Positions 1-14,486 of a stretch of 64,000 nt of DNA are shown piece by piece. A program made the translations under genes and the position numbers. This DNA is from Dallia pectoralis (lineage: Eukaryota > Chordata > Actinopteri > Esociformes > Umbridae): contig CM055738.1 of the NCBI GenBank assembly GCA_029465975.1, positions 2,304,851 through 2,368,850 of the forward strand, read 5' to 3'. The stretch's first letter is position 1; the number at the start of each line of letters is the position of its first letter. The notes under the pieces are model-generated. The model worked only from the letters and a program-made list of their open reading frames with translations, had not been told where the DNA came from and did not search any database.

Positions 1-1376
1 CCAGTTTTGTCTTTAGCTATCCCACCTAAGTATATTAAAATGGTTAATCAAGTTAATTTCAATTACATTTGGAGGAACAAGGTTCATTATATAAGGAAGG
101 GTGATGTGTTAAAACCATATGAGGAAGGGGGTTTGAACGCTATTGATTTTGATTGTATGAACGGCATGCTAAAATTGAAATGGTTACAATCTTTTCTTTG
201 TAATTTGGACAGCTTATGGTTCAGTGTCCCAACATCTATCTTTAAAATGGTTGGAGGAATAGATTTGCTACTCAGGTGTGACTTCAATATAAACAAGCTC
301 CCTCTAAAACTCTCTAATTTTCACCAACAAGTGCTATTATATTGGAAATTGGCATACAAACACAATTTCACCCCACACAACACACCAATATGGAATAATA
401 GATATATATTAATTCGCAACAAAACCATATTCTTAGAAGAATGGTTTAAAAAGGGTATATGGTCTGTCAAGGACTTGTTGGATGAACAAGGTAACATTCT
501 CAGCTATAATAGTTTTACTCTTATATATGATGTCTTATACCCAAGGAAATGTTATTGTTAGTTAGAGGAATGTTATTATATTCAACTATCTCTCCGTGTC
601 TCCCAGTACTACAGATAGGCGGTTATTGCTTATGTGATCAAAAATGCAATAACAAACACATTAGGCAAACGCTATCCAAAACCATTTTCCCAGAACAGCT
701 GAAAAGAAGATATATTTGTCAGACCCTTGATATTCTAGTTACCAAAAAGATTAGAACAAAATACCTATCATTTCCAATCACACCCAAGGCAAAGGAAATC
801 CACTTTAAAATGTTAAATGATATCTATCCATCAAATAATTTTTTAATGTTTAAATTTAATATTGAGCATAATGACTGCACCTTCTGTGGTAACAACTATG
901 AAACGACTGAACATATATTTTTTGAGTGTGTTTGTATTGCCTCTTTCTGGTTAGAGTTGCATGACGTACTTTACAGTAAAAATATCCATATTCCCTCCTT
1001 TACTTATAATATGATAAAATTTGGTTTATTTGAAGAGAACAATAAGTGCAATTTTCTTGTCAATAATATAATTTTATTAGCTAAGTTCTTTATACACAAA
1101 TGCAGATTTCATAAAACCTCACCTTTGTTAGACATTTTTGTACGCTCACTAAGACTTGTGAAAACTAAACCTCCCTTAAAACTATTTACGGACCTGGAAT
1201 CTTTCAAATTAATATGATGTACTGAAGACCTCTTCTGTTATATGTGAATGTGGTATGTGTTTTTATTTTGCATATTATTTATTATGTTATTGTGCCTATG
1301 TATAATTTCAATTGCAGATTGATAATGTTATCAAAGTTTGTACATGTTGGAAAATTGTTAATAAATAAATAAATAA
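1..1376 (+). mobile_element. L1-like LINE, 3' part of ORF2 (copy A)
   Basis: This is the 3' end of a non-LTR retrotransposon entering from the left edge. Two overlapping frames (7-561 and 549-1217) encode the region after the reverse transcriptase. The second contains a C-x2-C...H-x4-C cluster (CTFCG...TEHIFFEC), typical of the C-terminal zinc-binding segment of L1/Tx1-type ORF2 proteins. The 3' UTR ends in an AATAAATAAATAAATAAA-type tail near 1360-1376. A longer copy lies in opposite orientation at 10981-12830, and both share the same frameshift near 549-561. The copy cannot be active because it is truncated and out of frame. Assignment to the L1/Tx1 clade comes from motif style only. Confidence 0.85.
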
Positions 1377-1689
1377 ACAGTAGACGCCGCATCCGCTGCT
1401 GGGCTCAAGAAATGCGGCCCCCATCTTGGAGCGGTCGTAGGCCCTACTCCTAGTTGGTAGCAGCAGAAGATATGATGCAACAGCACTCACTGTGCAGCAA
1501 ACTCCTGCTTTAGTAGGATTTAGTATTACTGTACAATTGGTTGTGTTTTGTGAAAATAATATTACATACTATTGTGTCATAGATACATGTATGACCTTTG
1601 CAGCCAAAAAAACATGTGAAAATCAGTTGGGTATTCAGTGAGGAATGATTAATTGAATGCGCTGACAGCTCATTGCACCTGCCAAACAG

Positions 1690-1803
1690 ATTAGGCTACA
1701 CTAAGTGGAGGAGGGATCCAACATGGCGGCCGCATTTCTCGGTGATCTCTCTGGTGGATAAAAACCAAAAGGTGCCCATACCGCCACCTCCTGTAGTGGA
1801 GTG
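1690..1803 (-). promoter_or_regulatory. Orphan copy of the cluster promoter module
   Basis: On the minus strand, 1778-1799 matches the 22-bp module found upstream of exon 1 in genes A, C, D, E and F (core AGGTGGCGGTAT). The adjoining sequence (TTTTATCCACCAG, minus strand) resembles the 5' region of gene A. No exon 1 or ATG of the family follows in proper order, so this looks like a stranded promoter fragment from a lost or rearranged gene copy. Confidence 0.5.
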
Positions 1804-1824
1804 TTACAAGAAGGTATTCATTTT

Positions 1825-1917
1825 CAGTCTTTATTTTTATTAAACCTTTATTTAACTAGGTCGGCCGATAGAGAATAAATTCTCATTTGCAACTGCAACC
1901 TGACCAAGATAAACACA
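1825..1917 (+). repeat. Interspersed repeat (TTTATTTAAC-AGGTCGGCCGAT family), copy 1
   Basis: A segment of about 90 bp is shared with 6580-6665, with the same sequence order from CCTTTATTTAAC through AGGTCGGCCGAT and ATAAATTCT to CCAAGATAAA. It abuts a truncated zinc-finger exon-2 fragment at 1918. The family is unassigned; non-autonomous DNA element tails of this style are frequent in teleosts. Confidence 0.6.
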
Positions 1918-2363
1918 ATCAGGATCCAGTGACTCTTGTTTGATCTCAGTGTGGAAGGAGGGCAGCAGGCTGGGTTTGTCCTCTGTCTGCTAAAGTAAAA
2001 TACAATCAATCAGACCCATACATGACAGAAGAACATCTTTGATGGGAATAAAATATCACAACAGGGGAAAAACTACAGAATCAGTCAGTCATCACAGACA
2101 TGTGTCCTACCCGAGATGTGCATTACCTAACCTTACCCAGACTATACAGCAGGACTGCTCGATTATAGCAAAAATCATAATCACGTTTATCTTGGTCATA
2201 ATTTGACTTTGGGAACATCATGGATTTATTTACAAAATTACAAAAAAACATTTTTAACAGTGGATTTCCCTGAAAGAAACTGAAAAAATGTAAATAAAAA
2301 ATTCTTTCAACAGAAAAAACATTAACATTTATAAAAATGATAATAGAAAATCGAGTTATAGTG
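1918..2363 (-). pseudogene. Fragment of zinc-finger gene exon 2 plus intron 1
   Basis: Minus-strand 1992-1918 is the first ~75 bp of the family's exon 2, beginning directly after the acceptor AAAGTAGCAG-type sequence and cut off at the GGATCCTGATTGTG point. Sequence 1993-2363 matches intron 1 of gene B (about 9711-10125), including the shared TATACAGCAGGACTGCTCG block. No fingers follow. The fragment lies just downstream of the gene A transposase exons, so the hAT 3' end is embedded in zinc-finger gene DNA on both sides. Confidence 0.7.
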
Positions 2364-2457
2364 GCGAAAAATATTCTCGGTGGGGCTGTACCATACTTTT
2401 TTGTTTTTGTTACCGTCGCAACACAATTTAACACAAACTGTGTGTGAGTCTGTCATC

Positions 2458-6347
<3,890 letters not shown>

Positions 6348-6349
6348 TT

Positions 6350-6560
6350 TAGCAACTCTCATTTCTGTTCGAATTTCCAAAATCTTACCCGATGTCCAGA
6401 ATACGCAACACACGCAAAACAAAATGGACTCGTTTCAAACAGGAAACACGCTAAGACAGGATGTGACGTAGTTTAGAGGCGGGATTCCACATTGTCCCTT
6501 TAATGGTGGATAAAACCATTAAAGGGACACATACCGCCACCTACTGTACTGGAGGGTTGA
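6350..6560 (-). promoter_or_regulatory. Gene A promoter and 5' UTR
   Basis: Minus-strand 6552-6531 carries the 22-bp module with core ACAGTAGGTGGCGGTAT, about 185 bp before the ATG. The family element AACGAGTCCATTTTG lies between them at about 6421-6435. No TATA box is evident. Layout and motifs match those upstream of C, D, E and F. Confidence 0.6.
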
Positions 6561-6579
6561 ATGTACTCATTTAAAGTCT

Positions 6580-6665
6580 GTATTTCATTAAACCTTTATT
6601 TAACCAGGTCGGCCGATTGAGAATAAATTCTTATTTTCAACTGCGACTTGGCCAAGATAAAGCAA
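6580..6665 (+). repeat. Interspersed repeat (TTTATTTAAC-AGGTCGGCCGAT family), copy 2
   Basis: Second copy of the repeat at 1825-1917, here directly upstream of the gene A promoter (minus strand). The order and most bases are the same. Confidence 0.6.
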
Positions 6666-7312
6666 AAATGGGCAACATACATTTACACAATAATTTCACC
6701 GAATACAAAAGTGCAAATCTACAAGGCAATACAGGATCAATATGACAGTCAATATAGGTGCTGGTCAGAATATCATCGCAAAGTTGATATATTTCAGTAA
6801 TTCCATTCAAAAACTGAAACTTGGATATTCATTCATTACACACATACTGATATATTTCAAATGTTTATTTCATTAAATTGTGATGATTAAAACTGACAAC
6901 TAATGAAAATCCCAAATTCAGTATCTCCGAAAATAGATTAATCAATAGGCTTTGAATGATTGTTTAGCTTTACAATTTGTTAAAACATTGAGTACTCATA
7001 AATAAAAGAATGAAATTACCGCAGCTATTGAAAAAATGTGTGTCATTTACAATACACTGAACTGTCTAACTGCTGGACGTGTTGCTACAGTGTTGATATC
7101 TGTAAAATAGAGCGTAATGCCTTTTTTATCATCTTGTTTAGATTCAGCTGAAAGACAATAGCTCACGCGGTTTTCATCTCCTATGTCAGGATGTTTTCTT
7201 TGTATATGTTCCCGCGTGCACATTGTGTGCCCTGCACGCATTACCGATGTCATCGTTTTAGGTCCTGTAAGATCAAACGAGTTGTCGATAACGTTGATAG
7301 TTCCAGCCCCAA
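6666..7312. other. Spacer between gene A promoter and gene B 3' end
   Basis: AT-rich sequence with no ORF showing domain similarity. The small minus-strand ORF at 7047-7253 has no recognisable family and no homologous partner elsewhere in the window. Gene B's 3' UTR presumably occupies the right part. Confidence 0.5.
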
Positions 7313-10300
7313 CTAAGGCTTTACTCTAGTATGTATTTTCTGGTGAGATTTAAGGTTACCTAAACGACCGAAACTCTTCCCACAGTCGGAACAGGAGTAA
7401 AACTTTCCTCCAGTATGTATGCGCTCGTGAATTACAAGGCTACTTAATTGAGAAAAACTCTTCCCACAGTCAGAACAGGAGTAAGGCTTTACTCCAGTAT
7501 GTATGCGTTCGTGAATAGTAAGATTACAGAATTTTGAGAAACTCTTTCCACAGTCAGAACAGGAGTATGGTTTCTCACCTGTGTGCACTCGCTTATGACT
7601 AGTAAGCTCAGATGATGTAATAAAACTCTTTCCACAGTCAGAACAGGAGTAAAGCTTTACTCCAGTATGTATGCGCTGGTGAGTTATAAGGCTACCTAAT
7701 TGGGAGAAACTCTTCCCACAGTCAGAACAGGAGTAAGGTTTCACTCCAGTATGAACTCTCTGGTGAATAGTAAGGTTACACAATTTAGAGAAACTCTTTC
7801 CACAGTCAGAACAGGAGTATGGTTTCTCACCTGTGTGCACTCTCTGATGATTAGTAAGTTGACATGATCTAATAAAACTCTTCCCACAGTCAGAACAGGA
7901 GTAAGGCTTCTCCCCAGTATGTATGCACTGGTGACGTTTAAGGCTACCTAAACGGGAGAATATATTTCCACATTCAGAACAGGAATAAGGTTTCACTCCA
8001 GCATGTATGAGCTGGTGACGTTTAAGGCTACCTAAACGAGAGAATATATTCCCACATTCAGAACAGGAATAAGGTTTCACTCCAGTATGGATGTTCAATC
8101 CAATGCGTCTTTTTAACACTGATATAGATGAGAAAGGGTTTTCACCAGGAGGGCAGTGCTGAGATTCCATATCATTGTAGTCTTCCTGTTTTTTCTCTCC
8201 AAAGGTCTCCACTTTCAGGGTCTCTTCTGTGTGACAGACATCAGAAAAGTTAGTTTGTTATCAACACATACTTAAACTATTGTCAATTTTTCTACTTTAT
8301 TTCATGAAAATATCAAGCTTCAAGCGTGCTCGAATAGTCCAATTCATAAACATCAGTGCAGACAGTGCTCATATGTAAATATTTCTGAACATAGAAACCT
8401 CTGGCATATGTCCAGGAGAGATTATATTTAATAGCAGAGCGACAGACATTTAAATGACACTGGTGAAACAGATGTTTATTCTTCAGTCGTAAGGCAATTA
8501 CACAAAGCGTCCCTATCTGAGACACTAATCAGACAAGCTCCGTTTTCCTATATAGCCTGACCTGTCATCAGTTCATGATCTCTCCCCCACATTTAGTATA
8601 ATTAATTACAAAATGTATCTACTCAGTCTTGTACACACGCAAAACTCGCCTACAGAACTAGAAGACAATATTTATCAACAGAACACGTTGAGTTTATTGG
8701 ATGGACGAGCCAGAAACATTCTCATCAGAAACATTTTCATCTAGATGAGATTACAGACTTCATGAGTCGCTGCTGTGCAGCTGAACACGTTGGTCCTGTG
8801 GTTTGCAACATCGAGCAATAGGTCAGAATGCACAACGGCTTGGCGGATTATATGTCTCATGTGCTTCTACAGATATTTCCGCTAACACTCAATATAAAGA
8901 CAAATCTCAACTTTTTTTTGTAAAATTTGGACTCACTCTTACACAATAATCAACAATGTCCACCACAGTCGCTAGACTGCAATGAGACCAGTGAATCCCA
9001 GCTGACCAGGCCTCCCCACTGTGAGATGCTGGGCAATTTATAAAACCCATAGGTCGTATCAGACACTTGACATCTAGGGGCATAAATAAGACTCAAACCT
9101 AGACTGTGGACTGGAGAACATTGTAAAAATATTTGGGATTTTTTTCCTTTGAGACAATTAAAAACATTATATATAGAGAAAAGTGATAGACAGCTTGACA
9201 TGTTATAATTGTTAAACTATTTGTAAGAACAACAAATAGACAACATTGAGAAAGCTCTTACCTTGATTAAGGAAATCCTCCTTTCTGTATTTAATGATCA
9301 TCTCCTCCTCTTTAATGTTAATCACATTCTCCTCCTCCTTTTTAATGATAACCACATTCTTCTCCTCTTCTTCTTCTTTAATGTTAATCACATTCTCCTC
9401 CTCCTCTTTAATGATAACCACATTCTTCTCCTCTTCTTTAATGATAATCACATTCTTCTCCTGTTCTTTATTGTTAACCACATTATTATCCTCTTCTTCT
9501 TTAATGATAACCCCATTCTTCTCCTCCTCCTCTTCATATTTAATAATATTCAGTATCTGTGTTTGACTGCAGTCTTCCAGCTTCACTGATGTCATCTCTG
9601 AATCCACCAATGAACACTGAGCTCCACTGATGTCACAATCAGGATCCAGTGACTCTTGTTTGATCTCAGTGTGGAAGGAGAGCAGCAGACTGGGTTTGTC
9701 CTCTGTCTGCTAAAGTAAAATACAATCAGACCCATACATGACAGAGGAACATCTTTGATGGGAATAAAATATCACAACAGGGGAAAAACTACAAAATCAA
9801 TCAGTCATAACAGACATGTGTCCTACCTGAGGTGTGCATTACCTTACCCAGACTATACAGCAGGACTGCTCGATTATAGCAAAAGTCATTGTCACGATTA
9901 TTTTGGTCCTAATTGAGACCACTATTGTTAAACACGATTTACTATTTGATTTTGGGAACACCATGCATATATAAAAATACACAAACATTTTTTTAACAGT
10001 GGATTTCCCTGAAAATAAACACAGGAAAAAAGTTTAAATAAAGAATTATTCCAACAGAAAAAATATTAAAACTATAAAAATATATATTCCATTTATAAAA
10101 ATGATTCCAAAAAATCTAGTTCTAGTGCACTGCCACAGCCTACTAACAACTCCTTAACATTTAACATTTTCCTAAACTATATTAATTCCATTTTGAATAA
10201 TTGTTTCCCTATTTGATAAGACCATGTACGCTCAAGTATTCGCTAAATTAACTTATCGGTTTATCTATGCAGTATATACTGTTACTACAGTTTTTAATAA

Positions 10301-10750
10301 ATAACATTATTTATTTGTTAATGCTTCATCAATGCTGTTCAACTGACCTACTTATACCTCGTCCTGTATTGTCTGTATTTTGACTCACCACTTGATCCTG
10401 TTTAACCTTATTGTGTCCCATTGCCATTAGCACTTTTGCATACATTTATTCATTGTATGTTGTCCTGCACATTTTTTCCTTATCTTGGCAGGTCGCTGTT
10501 ACAAATGAGAATAAAGGTTAAATAAAAAACAAATATTTATTGTAAAATAAAGTATTTAGTATCATTACATTTACAGCCTTATTATACGATAATGATTTTT
10601 CGTATATCGTAGTATCCGGAATATTGTGATAAAATGTGAATTTTTATGACGCCGACGAGGGAACCGTTAAGGGGTTTGTTTTCCCTGTTAAAACACAGCA
10701 CAATATATCTAACTGAACAAAAAAGAATACTGTTCAGCATCACTTACCAT
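7313..10750 (-). CDS. Gene B: acidic-N-terminal C2H2 zinc-finger protein, 9 fingers
   Basis: Three minus-strand coding exons: ATG at 10748-10750 followed by GTAAGTG; exon 2 at 9262-9706 (acceptor TTTAGCAG, donor CAAG/GTAAG, ending phase 1); finger exon 7313-8226 (acceptor GTCACACAG). The total is about 453 aa. Exon 2 encodes the conserved start and then about seven K-E-E-E/NVVIIK-type acidic repeats. Exon 3 opens with EETLKVETFGEK and carries nine tandem fingers of the CSDCGKSF-x5-L-x2-H-x3-H type joined by HTGEKPY/HTGVKPY linkers. It is probably a nuclear DNA-binding regulator. The finger helices vary mainly at contact positions, as in lineage-specific zinc-finger clusters. Intron 2 (8227-9261) shares a block near 9020-9150 with intron 2 of C, D and E. 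Its targets cannot be read from sequence. Confidence 0.9.
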
Positions 10751-10980
10751 TCTATCCTCTAGGAATTCTGTTCGTTAGTCGAAAATTGTTCCCGATGTCC
10801 TGAAAACGTAACAAACTGCAGCAACAAGATCGACTCGTTTCAATCACGAAAGACCATGGATGTATTAAAAGAACTGGATACAGTGTTCGACCGGAAGCCC
10901 CGTACATTCCCATGAGAGTGCTAAAAAGCGCATAACGCGGCGTTGACTGGCCCATGACACATGCGCACTAGCAATCATTT

Positions 10981-12830
10981 GTTTTTTTTTGTTTTTTGTT
11001 TTTTTCTCTAACATGTACAAACTTTGATAACATTATCAATCTGCAATTGAAATTATACATAGGCACAATAACATAATAAATAATATGCAAAATAAAATAA
11101 AAACACATTATACCACATTCACATATAACAGAAGAGGTCTTCAGTACATCATATTAATTTGAAAGATTCCAGGTCCGTAAATAGTTTTAAGGCAGGTTTA
11201 GTTTTCACAAGTCTTAGTGAGCGTACAAAAATATAAAACTCTCGTTCAAAAATTTCTAACAAAGGTGAGGTTTTAAGAAATCTGCATTTGTGTATAAAAA
11301 ACTTAGCTAATAAAATGATATTATTGACAAGAAAATTGAACTTATTGTTGTCTTCAAATAAACCAAACTTTACGATATTATAAGTAAAGGAGGGAATATG
11401 AATATTTTTACTGTAAAGTACGTCATGCAACTCTAACCAGAAAGAGGCAATACAAACACACTCAAAAAATATATGTTCAGTCGTTTCATAGTTGTTACCA
11501 AAGAAGGCGCAGTCATTATGCTCAATATTAAATTGAAACATTAAAAAATTATTCGATGGATAGATATCATTTAAAATTTTAAAGTGGATTTCCTTTGCCC
11601 TGGGTGTGATTGGAAATGATAGGTATTTTGTTCTAATCTTTTTGGTAACTAGAATATCAAGGGTCTGACAAATATATCTTCTTTTCAGCTGTTCTGGGAA
11701 AATGGTTTTGGATAGCGTTTGCCTAATGTGTTTGTTATTGCATTTTTGATCAGATAAGCAATAACCGCCTATCTGTAGCACTGGGAGACATAGAGAGATA
11801 GTTGAATATAATAACATTCCTCTAACTAACAATAACATTTCCTTGGGTATAAGACATCATATATAAGAGTAAAACTATTATAGCTGAGAATGTTACCTTG
11901 TTCATCCAACAAGTCCTTGACAGACCATATTCCCTTTTTAAACCATTCTTCTAAGAATATGGTTTTGTTGCGAATTAATATATATCTATTATTCCATATT
12001 GGTGTGTTGTGTGGGGTGAAATTGTGTTTGTATGCCAATTTCCAATATAATAGCACTTGTTGGTGAAAATTAGAGAGTTTTAGAGGGAGCTTGTTTATAT
12101 TGAAGTCACACCTGAGTAGCAAATCTATTCCTCCAACCATTTTAAAGATAGATGTTGGGACACTGAACCATAAGCTGTCCAAATTACAAAGAAAAGATTG
12201 TAACCATTTCAATTTTAGCATGCCGTTCATACAATCAAAATCAATAGCGTTCAAACCCCCTTCCTCATATGGTTTTAACACATCACCCTTCCTTATATAA
12301 TGAACCTTGTTCCTCCAAATGTAATTGAAATTAACTTGATTAACCATTTTAATATACTTAGGTGGGATAGCTAAAGACAAAACTGGATATATCATTCTAG
12401 ATAAACTTTCTGCTTTGGTTAAAAGAATTCTTCCAAATATGGACAGATCTCTTTGGAGCCAACTATTAAGAATGGCTTTGGCTTTAGCAAAATTATTATC
12501 AATATTGAGTTTAACAATTGACTGTTCGTCCTTTGTGACAAAGACTCCTAAATATTTAACGGTGCTTTTTAAAGGGATATTATATAATAATTCTAATGGA
12601 TGGGCATGTATGGCCATAAGCTCACATTTGTTCAAATTCAGTCTTAAACCTGAGGCATTTGAGAAAAGGTTTACCAGTTCAATAGCAATGGGTATTTGCT
12701 GCTTGTCTTTAAGAAACAAGGTTGTATCATCAGCCAATTGACTTATTATCAAGGATTTATCCATAATGTTCAATCTTTCGATATTTACATCATTTTTTAT
12801 CAAAATTGCCAACATTTCAGCTGTTGTCCT
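10981..12830 (-). mobile_element. L1-like LINE, 5'-truncated (copy B)
   Basis: Minus-strand copy of the LINE at 1-1376, extending about 440 bp further 5'. Frame 11826-12971 includes reverse transcriptase motif C as LADDTTLFL and the following thumb-like region. Frame 11149-11838 holds the C-terminal zinc-binding segment, with one Cys changed to Phe (CAFFGN instead of CTFCGN). The 3' end is an A-rich tail (T-rich on the plus strand near 10981-11008). Near its 5' end is a short GGGAAT/GGGAGT repeat tract (about 12830-12895). Beyond that, the sequence joins a zinc-finger acidic exon at about 12950, so the insertion interrupts a former family exon. Confidence 0.88.
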
Positions 12831-12949
12831 ATTCCCACTCCAATTCCCAATCTCATTCCCACTCCCACTCCCACTCCTATTCCCACTCTCACGAACAAGC
12901 ACATGTGTTTGGTTTGATGCGATGTGACTCCTGCTTTTCAGCTCCAACT

Positions 12950-13490
12950 TCTTTCTGTATTTAATGATCATCTCCTCCTCTTTAATGACACACTCTCTTC
13001 CTTTGTGATAACCACATTCTTCTCCTCCTCCTGTTTAATGATAACCACATTCTTCTCCTCCTCCTGTTTAATGATAACCACATTCTTCTCCTCCTCCTGT
13101 TTAATGATAACCACATTCTTCTCCTCCTCCTGTTTAATGATAACCACATTCTTCTCCTCCTCCTGTTTAATGATAACCACATTCTTCTCCTCCTCCTGTT
13201 TAATGATAACCACATTCTTCTCCTCCTCCTGTTTAATGATAACCACATTCTTCTCCTCCTCCTGTTTAATGATAACCACATTCTTCTCCTCCTCCTGTTT
13301 AATGACAACCACATTCTTCTCCTCCTGTTTAATGATAACCACATTCTTCTCCTCCTCCTCTTTAATGATAACCACATTCTTCTCCTCCTCCTCTTTAATG
13401 ATAACCCCATTCTTCTCCTCCTCCTGTTTAATGATAACCACATTCTTCTCCCCCTCTTTAATGATAACCCCATTCTTCTCCTCTATTGTA
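12950..13490 (-). pseudogene. Orphan acidic exon with expanded 33-bp coding minisatellite
   Basis: On the minus strand a 33-bp unit encoding an 11-residue repeat (NVVIIKQEEEK type) is repeated about 14 times in frame. The last segment before the LINE is identical in order to gene B exon 2 near 9280-9310, identifying this as the 3' half of an exon 2. The conserved 5' half, exon 1 and any finger exon are absent, and the LINE at 10981-12830 cuts off its donor side. It is best read as a broken gene copy whose acidic repeat expanded, not an expressed protein. Confidence 0.75.
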
Positions 13491-13561
13491 ATCTATATAA
13501 CCTAGTCTCTGCTATCTTCATTGTAAGTCAACATGTCTACAGCCAACAGGACTTTTTATAA

Positions 13562-13775
13562 ATGGTAAATGCTGCTGTGCTTTTATATAGCGCTTTTATC
13601 ACATTTTTATCACATTCACACACTGACGACCGCGTCAACCATGCAAGGCGACTGCAGGCTCGCTGCTGGGGTCTTGCTCATGGACACCTCAACAATTTCC
13701 CAGGAGAAACCGGGGATCGAACCACCAACCTCCCGATAGACAACAGACTCAACCCACTGAGCCATTGCCGCCCAT
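13562..13775 (-). mobile_element. tRNA-type SINE (minus copy)
   Basis: On the minus strand, GGGCGGCAATGGCTCAGTGG (box A-like) is followed by GGTTCGATCCC (box B), then a body and a tail resembling a TATAAAAG-GCA-CATTTACCATT end. The same element lies on the plus strand at 19590-19802. The box spacing fits a tRNA-derived RNA polymerase III promoter. It is not a functional tRNA because no cloverleaf 3' half is retained. Confidence 0.75.
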
Positions 13776-14304
13776 TCATAATTCCTCCTGGTCTGTGTTA
13801 CCAGTTCACAGCAAGTCAACAAGCAACAGACTGAACAGCATCCAGCAGCCGAACAGATACTTGGGGCAAAGCGATCACACCCAGACTCCTTCAGGAGCAG
13901 AAACAGGAGGCAAAATATAGTTTTGCTAAAGCAGTGCAGAACCTAATGTCTACGTCTGCAAACCGGTCATCCTGAAAGGTCAAAGGTCACAATTTCCAAC
14001 TAACACAAGGTGAGGCTAAAACTTCTGTTGAAAAATGTGCATTAAAGTAAATTACATTTTTGCAAAATAAATACTAGAAAGATTGACTTACAATGACGAT
14101 AACAGAAAAGAGGTTATGTAGATTACAGTCACATTATGTTCTGGCACTAATAGTGTTTATATGTTCAAACAAAAGGTTGATGACGTTATACTATGACTTA
14201 TGACATTATTATTTGGTATTTACTGGGTAGTTTGGGTGGAGGTTTGGAGAGTCATCTAGTTTTATTGAAAACTGATTTAGATCAGATCAAATACCCACCA
14301 CTCT
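13776..14304. other. Spacer upstream of gene C, duplicated upstream of gene D
   Basis: No gene seen. From about 13985 the sequence parallels 20770-21090 upstream of gene D (shared GGTGAGGCTAAAACTTCTGT and following order), showing that the C/D duplication includes upstream flank. Confidence 0.6.
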
Positions 14305-14486
14305 CCAGTACAGTAGGTGGCGGTATTTGCACCTTGCGTTTTTAATCCGCTGTTAAAGGAACACTGTAGACCCCCGCCTCTAAACATCAACACATCTGGA
14401 CACTTTGTCTTTTGGGACTGAGACGAGTCCATTTTGATGCATCGGAAACAGTTTTTGTAACACGAACATAAATCACAGTCGCTAAA
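14305..14486 (+). promoter_or_regulatory. Gene C promoter and 5' UTR
   Basis: The module with core ACAGTAGGTGGCGGTAT lies at 14305-14326, about 160 bp before the ATG. The family element ACGAGTCCATTTTG lies at 14423-14436 and CATAAATCACAGTCGCTAAA directly precedes the start. Confidence 0.6.

Noticed and set aside
7047..7253. 68-aa minus-strand ORF downstream of gene B
   Set aside because: No domain, no paralogous copy in the cluster and no splice context.
9263..9589. Plus-strand ORFs rich in Leu/Ser opposite the acidic exons (also 12924-13505)
   Set aside because: Antisense shadows of the K-E-E-E coding repeat.
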